Assembly (NCBI GenBank): GCA_004297775.1
Contig: SCUE01000007.1
Span: 186,001 to 250,000 of the forward strand
Reading direction: 5' to 3'
Length of the DNA: 64,000 nt
Origin: Chloroflexota bacterium
GTDB taxonomy: Bacteria; Chloroflexota; UBA6077; FW602-bin22
Shown here: in pieces, positions 42,908 through 48,977 of the stretch
How the letters are laid out: each line of letters begins with the position of its first letter
Numbering within the stretch: position 1 is the stretch's first letter
The notes under the pieces: generated by a model
What the model was told of the DNA's origin: nothing
The model's database searches: none
What the model saw: the letters and a program-made list of their open reading frames with translations, nothing else
Translations under genes and position numbers: made by a program

Positions 42908-43917
42908 TCGCCCGATCCGTCGAAACCGCCGTCGGCGCGACATTGCCCGCGGCGGCGCTGATTCCACTCGGCGCGGTCGGTCGTGCCCGGCGCAACCTGA
43001 CGCCGATCCACGTACTGATGGAACTCACCTATCGATGCAACGTCCGGTGCCTGCACTGCTACCTGAACGGCCGCGAGGAAGAGATGACCCTCGCGGAGAT
43101 CGAGAGGCTGCTCGACCAGATGGCCGCCGAGGGGACTCTCGTCCTGACACTCAGCGGCGGCGAGGTGTTGCTCCGACGCGACTTCTTCGACATCGCGAGC
43201 GCGGCCCGTGAGCGCGCGTTCGCGCTGCGGATCTTCACGAACGGCACGCTGGTCGATGATCGCGCGGCGGATCGTATCGCGGCGCTACGACCGGTCGGCG
43301 TCGAGATGAGCCTTCTCGGCGCCACCGCCGCGACGCACGATGCGATCACGCTGAAGCAAGGCTCGTTCAAGCGCACGATCGCTGGCGCGCAACGGCTGAT
43401 TGATCGCGGCGTACGCGTCAAGCTCAAGACGACCCTGATGCAATCGAATGTCGACGAGGCGCCCGCGATCGAGGATTTGGCGAGCGGCATCGGCGCAACG
43501 TCCCAGGTCTCGCATGTCATGATGCCGCGCCGAGGCGGCGACCTGACCCCACTCTCCCTTCAAATCGATGATCGCGCGCTGCGGCGCTTCGTCGATCGTC
43601 GCCGACGCGATATCTTCGACCAGGCCGAGCCGATGTCGGATGGGGACAATCTGTGCAGCGCCGCGCGTGCCACGTGCAGCGTCTCGCCATCGGGCGATGT
43701 GTTCCCGTGCGTCCTCATGCCCGCCAAGGCGGGAAACGTGCGCGAGACGGACTTCGCGACGATTTGGCGCGAGTCCGAGACGATGAAGCGGATGCGCTCC
43801 CTGGCGGCGACCCATCCGTTGGCGTGTGGCGGCTGCGACGGCGGTGACTCGTACTGCCCGGCGTACGATCTCCTACGCCAGGCGGCGGTGCCGGTTCAGC
43901 CTCGCGCCGAGACGTGA
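42904..43917 (+). CDS. Radical SAM/SPASM domain enzyme
   Basis: A 337-residue enzyme. The [4Fe-4S]-SAM motif is CNVRCLHC (Cys45, 49, 52), followed by the GGE-type SGGEVLLRRDFF. The C-terminal SPASM region has Cys at NLCSAARATCSVSPSGDVFPC and in CGGCDGGDSYCPA, as in PqqE, SkfB and AlbA-like peptide modifiers. It is paired by GTGA overlaps with the PqqD-like gene and the peptidase-like gene. It probably installs a C-C, C-S or similar crosslink, or an epimerisation, in a peptide (inference). Substrate not identified. Confidence 0.92.
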   Translation: MIARSVETAVGATLPAAALIPLGAVGRARRNLTPIHVLMELTYRCNVRCLHCYLNGREEEMTLAEIERLLDQMAAEGTLVLTLSGGEVLLRRDFFDIASAARERAFALRIFTNGTLVDDRAADRIAALRPVGVEMSLLGATAATHDAITLKQGSFKRTIAGAQRLIDRGVRVKLKTTLMQSNVDEAPAIEDLASGIGATSQVSHVMMPRRGGDLTPLSLQIDDRALRRFVDRRRRDIFDQAEPMSDGDNLCSAARATCSVSPSGDVFPCVLMPAKAGNVRETDFATIWRESETMKRMRSLAATHPLACGGCDGGDSYCPAYDLLRQAAVPVQPRAET

Positions 43918-44333
43918 ACCAGGGCGTCGCGTTCGACGCGATCGCCGTTCAGTCGCGCGGCGACAGCATGTTTCCGACGATCGAACCCGGGGCACCGCTG
44001 CCGATCGAGCCTGGTGGTGGTGCGCAATGCGAGGTCGGTGACATCGTGGCCATCATCGGTCCGAATGGCGCGATGATGGCGCATCGCCTGATCGCGATCT
44101 CCAACCGGTTTGCCTGGACACGTGGCGACGACGCGCCCTGGCCCGATCCACCGATTCCCCGCGAGGCGATCGTCGGACGGATCGCTCACGGAGGCCGGCG
44201 CGGACGATTGATCGCGCGCTTACCTGTGCTCGCGCTCCTCGTTCAGGCCACCGATTCCCGCGCCGGAGGCCGATTGCCGGGATTGATCGCGCGCTACGTC
44301 TGGCGCCGGATACGACGACACCGACGCCCATGA
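43914..44333 (+). CDS. S24/S26 signal-peptidase-like protein (Ser-His type)
   Basis: A 139-residue protein. SRGDSMFPTI holds the nucleophile Ser18 of the S24/S26 fold. Where bacterial signal peptidase I has a catalytic Lys, MAHRLIAI places His57, as in archaeal and ER-type enzymes. There is no N-terminal membrane anchor; a weak hydrophobic stretch lies near residue 100. It could remove the leader of a modified peptide. It starts on a GTGA overlap with the radical SAM gene and ends with an ATGA overlap with the methyltransferase. Confidence 0.82.
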   Translation: MNQGVAFDAIAVQSRGDSMFPTIEPGAPLPIEPGGGAQCEVGDIVAIIGPNGAMMAHRLIAISNRFAWTRGDDAPWPDPPIPREAIVGRIAHGGRRGRLIARLPVLALLVQATDSRAGGRLPGLIARYVWRRIRRHRRP

Positions 44334-45154
44334 CGACCCCGCACGGTGATTGCGGCCGCGATTGGGCGCACTGGCGGACGATCGAGGGCGGCTACATGTT
44401 CGACCGACAGGCGTTGGTCGAGGCGTACCTGTACGCGGTGGGTCAGGCGGCGCCCGGCGATCCGATGTTGCCAGGACGAGCTCGCGCATGCATCGACGCG
44501 TGGCCGTCGGACAAGGAGGGCGGACGCGCCCACATGGACAAAGTTTTCGGCGCACTCCTTGATCGCGACATCCTTCATTGTCCGCACGGTCTGCCGGTCG
44601 GGATCGATCTGGCTCGCGTGCCCGACGCGCCGTGGATCCCGTCTGGATTCCTGGCCGGTCCGGCCATGGGTTCGGGCGGCTCTCCCTGGACGCGCGCCTC
44701 GCTGATTGCGCTCGAACGCGTCATTCGCGCTGGCGATCGCGTACTCGAGATCGGGACTGGGACTGGCGTGCTGGCGCTGCGCTGCCGATCGCTCGGCGTC
44801 TCGTGCGTCCATTGCTTCGACGTCGATCCGATAGCCCGCGCGATCGCCCGTTTCAACGTTCGACGCGCGCGGGCCGGGCGTGAGATTACGGTTGAAGATC
44901 CGACTCGGATCGGTTGTTCCAGTTCGCATTCGTGCCTCATCGTCGCCGTCTCCGCGATCTGGGAGATCCTCCCCGCCCTCAGGGTCGAGCTACCACGGTT
45001 ACTCAATGGAGGAAGCGTCGTGGCGAGCCCTCTGGAAGGCCTGGCCGAGGCCGTTCAACTCGAAACCGCGATTCGCGACCTCGGCGTGCGTCCGGTCGAC
45101 CTCGTCGAACAGGACGGCTGGTATTCATTGATTGGCCGAAAGGCAACCGATTGA
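44330..45154 (+). CDS. SAM-dependent methyltransferase (PrmA-like fold)
   Basis: A 274-residue protein. Motif I is VLEIGTGTGVLAL (about residues 137-149), followed by CFDVDPIARAIARFNVRRA, a PrmA-like post-I region. The first 120 residues, with WPSDKEGGRAHMDKVFGALL, are unfamiliar. Motif II/III is weak. It may methylate the peptide or a side chain; a role outside the pathway cannot be excluded. The ATG overlaps the preceding stop (ATGA). Its own stop overlaps a TTG that opens a 35-codon ORF. Confidence 0.82.
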   Translation: MTTPHGDCGRDWAHWRTIEGGYMFDRQALVEAYLYAVGQAAPGDPMLPGRARACIDAWPSDKEGGRAHMDKVFGALLDRDILHCPHGLPVGIDLARVPDAPWIPSGFLAGPAMGSGGSPWTRASLIALERVIRAGDRVLEIGTGTGVLALRCRSLGVSCVHCFDVDPIARAIARFNVRRARAGREITVEDPTRIGCSSSHSCLIVAVSAIWEILPALRVELPRLLNGGSVVASPLEGLAEAVQLETAIRDLGVRPVDLVEQDGWYSLIGRKATD

Positions 45155-45258
45155 CGCCAACCGGATGCCGATCGGTTCAAGTTGTCCGATCGGTCGCCGC
45201 AACGGGCGATTCGATCGCGGCTCTCGTCGCAGTCGATCGCACCTTAGCCTGGTTCTAG
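45151..45258 (+). CDS. Candidate small peptide gene coupled to the methyltransferase
   Basis: A 35-residue ORF whose TTG overlaps the methyltransferase stop as TTGA, the same kind of junction used by the three genes before it. The predicted peptide has one Cys near the N-terminus (MTPTGCRS), a hydrophobic middle and an aromatic end (TLAWF). By my hand count 21 of 34 codons after the start end in G or C. It overlaps the stop of the convergent gene by 15 bp. It could be a precursor peptide, but no homology or ribosome binding site supports it. Confidence 0.3.
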   Translation: MTPTGCRSVQVVRSVAATGDSIAALVAVDRTLAWF

Positions 45259-46038
45259 GCCGCACCGCGCCAGACCTTCGAGACCACGCGCGATCGCGCG
45301 CTCGGGATCGTCGCCACCGCCGTACTCGAATGTGACCGGGAAGGCCCGCCCAGTCGAATCGAACAGATCGAGAATCGTCGTCCAGTCGAGTTCCCCATCG
45401 CCGACCGGGACGACCTGTACGCCGGAATCGGTCGTGCGCGTGTCCTTGAGATGCGCGTAGATGATCCGCGGCAGGAGAGCCCGGGTATTCTCGACCACGT
45501 CCTCACCGTTGACGACGTAGTTCGCCGTATCCAGATTCACGCCGACGGACGGCCGATCGATGAAGTGCAACGCCGCCTCGATCTCGTGCCGATGGTTCCC
45601 TGGAGACCGAGCGAAGTTCTCCATCGCCAATTGGACGCCCAGGCTATCCGCCAGGGCGATCGCCTCGCGGCCGCCGCGCCACATCGCGGCTTCGTCGCCG
45701 CCGAACGGCCAATGGCCGCGGAAAACCCGTAGCAGAGGCGATCCAAGTGCATGCGCGTCGCGGATGTCGCCGAGCAGGCGCTCGCGTTCGACCGGGTCGG
45801 CGCTCAGCAGCGGCGTGAACGTCGCGTAGGTCGGAAGCAATCCCGCCACGCGCATGCGCTCCCGCGCGTCCGGCAGTTCCGCGTCCTTGTCCTTCCAGTA
45901 CACTTCGCGATACTCGATTCCGGAGACCGCGAGCCTTCGCGCAATGGCCGGAATCTCCGCAATGCTCAGCGAGCCGCTTCCGAGCAACTCGCTGAACTGG
46001 ACAAGACAACCGAGAACCGGTCGCGACAGTCGAGGCAT
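45244..46038 (-). CDS. Sugar phosphate isomerase/epimerase family protein
   Basis: A 264-residue TIM-barrel protein of the xylose-isomerase-like superfamily (AP-endonuclease 2 fold). Metal residues are expected in LAMENFARSPGNH (Glu), VNLDTANY (Asp), YAHLKDTR (His) and TFEYGGG (Glu). WYP-like or epimerase activity cannot be told apart. ATG 46038 is 2 nt after the stop of the alpha/beta hydrolase gene, so the two are an operon. Confidence 0.88.
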   Translation of the reverse strand: MPRLSRPVLGCLVQFSELLGSGSLSIAEIPAIARRLAVSGIEYREVYWKDKDAELPDARERMRVAGLLPTYATFTPLLSADPVERERLLGDIRDAHALGSPLLRVFRGHWPFGGDEAAMWRGGREAIALADSLGVQLAMENFARSPGNHRHEIEAALHFIDRPSVGVNLDTANYVVNGEDVVENTRALLPRIIYAHLKDTRTTDSGVQVVPVGDGELDWTTILDLFDSTGRAFPVTFEYGGGDDPERAIARGLEGLARCGLEPG

Positions 46039-46040
46039 CT

Positions 46041-46850
46041 CTAATCCCCCGACGCCAGGAATCCGCGAAGCAAGTGCGCGAGCGCGAAGGGACGTGCGTC
46101 GAGGAGCGTCTGCCCCGCGTTCGCGATCTGGAACCCTTCGGCGCCCGGTATCACGCGGGCGAGTCGCTCGAACGTCTCGACGGGGAACGTCTCGCTGCGG
46201 CTGCCGCGCACGACCACCGTCGGCGCGAGAATCCGCGGCGCATCCAACCACAGATCGAATCCCTTCATCGGCCGCTGTACGAGCGCCCGCAATCCGGGCA
46301 GGTAGCTTCGCCATCGCCAGACGTTGTCCGGCTCGCGCTGCAGCCGCTCGGTCGTCCGTCGATCGATGACGTCGTCGGCCACGCCGACGAGTCGCTGGGC
46401 CAGGAAATCGCGGCCTGATTCCCACGAAGGGAACGACTCCGGCGACTCGAGGACGACGCGCGTCATCGCGCCGGTCATCTGATCGTCGATCGGCAGTTCG
46501 CTCAGCACGAGACGTCGGACCACGTTCGGGTGATGCGCTGCCAGGATGAGCGCCACCGCCGCGCCCATGCCGTGGCCAACGACGTTGATTGGCACGACGA
46601 GCTCGCCGCAGATGGCCGCGGCGTCCTCCGCCATCGTGCGCACGTCGTAGCCAGTCTTGGGCCACGATGATCCACCATGACCGCGCTGGTCCAAGGCAAA
46701 GACCGGCACCGCTCCGTTGAGAGCATCGATCAGAGCGTCCCAACTCCCGGCCGACCCATGCACGCCGTGTAGAAGAAGGACTGGATCCTCTCCCGCGCCC
46801 TCCTGAACCAACCGAAACCTCAGACCGCGCGTTTCAATGTACCGTTCCAT
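46041..46850 (-). CDS. Alpha/beta-hydrolase fold protein without catalytic triad
   Basis: A 269-residue protein of the alpha/beta hydrolase fold with the oxyanion stretch LLLHGVHGSAGSWD and RGHGGSSW. The nucleophile elbow normally GHSMG reads GHGMG, so Ser is Gly94. The C-terminal His position reads NAGQTLL (Gln247), and the acid region RGSRSE has no Asp. All three triad residues are therefore missing, and a non-hydrolytic role is likely. It is upstream of, and coupled to, the sugar-isomerase-like gene. Confidence 0.87.
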   Translation of the reverse strand: MERYIETRGLRFRLVQEGAGEDPVLLLHGVHGSAGSWDALIDALNGAVPVFALDQRGHGGSSWPKTGYDVRTMAEDAAAICGELVVPINVVGHGMGAAVALILAAHHPNVVRRLVLSELPIDDQMTGAMTRVVLESPESFPSWESGRDFLAQRLVGVADDVIDRRTTERLQREPDNVWRWRSYLPGLRALVQRPMKGFDLWLDAPRILAPTVVVRGSRSETFPVETFERLARVIPGAEGFQIANAGQTLLDARPFALAHLLRGFLASGD

Positions 46851-46861
46851 AAAGCCGCGTC

Positions 46862-46890
46862 ATGGTGCGGGACCGAAACTCGCCGGTCAA
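46862..46890 (-). promoter_or_regulatory. Promoter of the hydrolase-isomerase operon
   Basis: TTGACC (46890-46885) and CACCAT (46867-46862) are 17 nt apart on the minus strand. The ATG at 46850 lies 11 nt after the -10, so the leader is only a few bases. Confidence 0.45.
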
Positions 46891-46925
46891 TAGGCCTTAT
46901 CACTGATTCGTCAGTCCTAACGACC

Positions 46926-46938
46926 CTCTCATTGAGAG
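46926..46938. repeat. Operator-like inverted repeat
   Basis: CTCTCA-T-TGAGAG is a 6-bp inverted repeat with 1-nt spacing in the 205-bp gap between the hydrolase and helical-protein genes, about 36 bp upstream of the TTGACC. Otherwise I see nothing definite in this gap. Confidence 0.35.
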
Positions 46939-47055
46939 ACGAACGTGTGTTTGGTACATATGTTCTCTTGCCGATGGCCCCCAGGCCGTCAATCGGCGAC
47001 TCGGAGCGAAGGTACGGCTGCCGGACCGTCACGGTTAACGGCGAGCGCGCCAGTG

Positions 47056-47481
47056 CTACGCCGCCGCGAGCATCCTGACCAGGCGCGTGCGTGCCCGGTT
47101 GTAGCTCTCGGCGTGCAGGCTGCCGGCGGTGAGGCGACGGAGCGCGCGATCGAAATCGTCGCGGTTGCGCGTCATCGCCGCGCGCGTCAGGAGGTCGCAC
47201 GCCTCGACGTGCGCCGCCAGCCACGCGCGCAGCTCGGTCGTACATTCGGCCGCCTGGCCCGGGGTCGACGCGCGATCGATGCGAAAGAGCGCATCGGCAA
47301 ACGCGCGTACGCAACGCCGACTGGCGCGCCCAGCCCGATCCAGCGCCAACTCGGGCTCGACCCGCGTCTGGAGCAGATCCGACAGCAGCGCGCGTCGCGC
47401 GCGTAGGGCCTCCTCGACGCACTCTCGAACCGTCGAAAGGTACGTCTCTATTCGGGCTGAGGCCGCCTCGGCATTTCTCAC
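47056..47481 (-). CDS. Helical protein, family A (paralogue of 31088-31627)
   Basis: A 141-residue all-alpha soluble protein. AWLAAHVEACDLLTRAAMT and the later AESYNRARTRLV match the protein at 31088 at identical spacing (AWL, V, ACD, L, T, A, N, RL). Unlike the longer paralogue it lacks the basic N-terminal extension. The GTG start at 47481 has GAGGA a few bases upstream. It is divergent from flagellin with 183 bp between. Function unknown. Confidence 0.65.
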   Translation of the reverse strand: MRNAEAASARIETYLSTVRECVEEALRARRALLSDLLQTRVEPELALDRAGRASRRCVRAFADALFRIDRASTPGQAAECTTELRAWLAAHVEACDLLTRAAMTRNRDDFDRALRRLTAGSLHAESYNRARTRLVRMLAAA

Positions 47482-47621
47482 GTCATCCTCATTCTCGGCT
47501 CTGGAAAGCCGCCGCGGTAGACGGACATAGGTCGTGCCGGCTCAGTCACCCGAATTGGCTACGTGACGCGCGTATTCGCCCTGGACACACTATTGAGAGC
47601 GAATCCGCGTATAAGCGCGCG

Positions 47622-47627
47622 TATAAT
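47622..47627 (+). promoter_or_regulatory. -10 box of the flagellin gene
   Basis: A perfect TATAAT lies 38 nt before the ATG at 47665. A TTGAGA at 47593 is 23 nt away, too far for a normal -35. I see no sigma-28 type GCCGATAA, so this flagellin may be expressed from a housekeeping promoter. Confidence 0.5.
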
Positions 47628-47664
47628 GGCGCGAGCGGATCTCACTTTGGTGGGGTATTGGTGG

Positions 47665-48489
47665 ATGGGTATCCGAATCAACAGCAATGTCGATGCCGCG
47701 AACGCGGCGCGGCATGTCAACATGACGCAGGCGCGACTGTCGTCCGGTCTCGAGCGACTGGCTTCGGGCCGCCGCATCAATCGCGCCGCGGATGACGCGG
47801 CCGGACTCGCCATCAGCGAAGTCATTACGAGCCAGGTACGCGGCCTGAATCAAGCCGTACGCAACGCCCAGGACGGCGTCAGCCTCATCCAGACGGCAGA
47901 CGGCGCGCTATCGCAAACGAGCGACGTCCTCCAGCGTATGCGCGAACTCACCGTCCAGGCCGGGAACGGTACGCTGAGCGCCAGTCAGCGGACCGCGATC
48001 CAATCCGAGATCACCGAACTCCAGGGAGTGGTCGATCGCGTCGCCGGTGGCGCGCAATTCAACGGCCGGCAATTGCTGGATGGCACCACCCCAACAGTGC
48101 AATTGCAGACCGGCGCGAACGCGGGCGACACGTCGCAGGTATCGTTGACCGATGCAACCGCGACTGGTCTCAGCGTTGCCGGCGCGGCGATCGATGTCTC
48201 GACACCGGCCGCGGCGAACGCGAGTCTCGCCGTGATCGATCAGGCCATCGATCAGGTTACGAGCGCCAGAGCAGAACTGGGTGCCCAACAGAACGCGATC
48301 GGGAACGTGATCGCCAGCAATAACGTCAGTTCCGAGAACCAGGCCAGCGCGGTCTCGCGCATTCGCGATCTCGACTACGCCAGCGGCGTCGCCGCGACCA
48401 CGCGCGATCAAATCCTTTCTCAGTTTGGCGCGGCCGTCCAGGCCCAGGCGAACGTATCGCGCGAGAGCGTGCTCCGTCTCCTACGATAG
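47665..48489 (+). CDS. Flagellin
   Basis: A 274-residue flagellin made of the N-terminal D0/D1 helices (INSNVDAANAARHVNMTQA, LSSGLERLASGRRINRAAD, AAGLAISEVITSQVRGL) and the matching C-terminal helices (IRDLDYASGVAATTRDQI to ESVLRLLR). The central variable part is short, about 75 residues, so the filament should be thin and without D2/D3 domains. The ATG at 47665 has only a weak GGTGG. No other flagellar gene lies in the window. Confidence 0.92.
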   Translation: MGIRINSNVDAANAARHVNMTQARLSSGLERLASGRRINRAADDAAGLAISEVITSQVRGLNQAVRNAQDGVSLIQTADGALSQTSDVLQRMRELTVQAGNGTLSASQRTAIQSEITELQGVVDRVAGGAQFNGRQLLDGTTPTVQLQTGANAGDTSQVSLTDATATGLSVAGAAIDVSTPAAANASLAVIDQAIDQVTSARAELGAQQNAIGNVIASNNVSSENQASAVSRIRDLDYASGVAATTRDQILSQFGAAVQAQANVSRESVLRLLR

Positions 48490-48492
48490 AAT
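48487..48492 (+). promoter_or_regulatory. -10 box downstream of flagellin
   Basis: TAGAAT overlaps the flagellin stop and precedes the gene at 48538 by a leader of about 40 nt with GGAGAGA near the start codon. Confidence 0.4.
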
Positions 48493-48537
48493 CGCGGACC
48501 GCCGGTCGGGCAAGAAGCGAGCGAGTGTGGAGAGATC

Positions 48538-48891
48538 GTGACGAGCGAATGGCTAGTTGACAACTTCAGCGTGACCCAGGCCGCGCGAGTGATCGAGGGT
48601 GCGTCAAAGTCTGGTGAAGCCGAGTTTGCCCGCCTCCCGGATGACGCGAATATCGTCGTGTTTTCTCTGTTGGCCGACAAGAGCACCTATTGCGGCAGTG
48701 TGCATATTCAGGACACCGCGGTTGGGCGACGCCAGCGATTGCGAATAACGATCAGCGATGACGACGGCACGCCACCACCGAAGCCGGGTGGTCTCGGCGG
48801 GATGTTCGCGAAGAAAGCGGCCTATGCTCGTCGCCAAGATGTCGTCGATCGAGCCATCGCGAATCTCAAGGTCGCGCTACCGCCGATCTAG
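48538..48891 (+). CDS. Small hypothetical protein
   Basis: A 117-residue soluble protein. The first 75 residues look like mixed alpha/beta, and a Gly/Pro-rich stretch (PPPKPGGLGGMF) separates a helical tail. No domain is recognised. A GGAGAGA precedes the GTG start. It follows flagellin in the same direction, but its content gives no flagellar hint. Confidence 0.6.
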   Translation: MTSEWLVDNFSVTQAARVIEGASKSGEAEFARLPDDANIVVFSLLADKSTYCGSVHIQDTAVGRRQRLRITISDDDGTPPPKPGGLGGMFAKKAAYARRQDVVDRAIANLKVALPPI

Positions 48892-48914
48892 CCGGGTTGC
48901 GACCGCCGCGGTGT

Positions 48915-48936
48915 GCCGATCAACCGGATGATCGGC
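48915..48936. terminator. 8-bp hairpin between convergent genes
   Basis: GCCGATCA-ACCGGA-TGATCGGC is a perfect 8-bp stem with a 6-nt loop, 23 bases after the stop at 48891. No T-run follows on either strand. Confidence 0.5.
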
Positions 48937-48977
48937 GCCGTCTGCGCGCTGCCGACTCCAGACGCCTCGCCGCGCCT

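Noticed and set aside
45165-45335. Alternative Arg-rich small ORF (MPIGSSCPIGRRNG) after the methyltransferase
   Set aside because: It runs far into the antisense of the isomerase gene and has no start signal.
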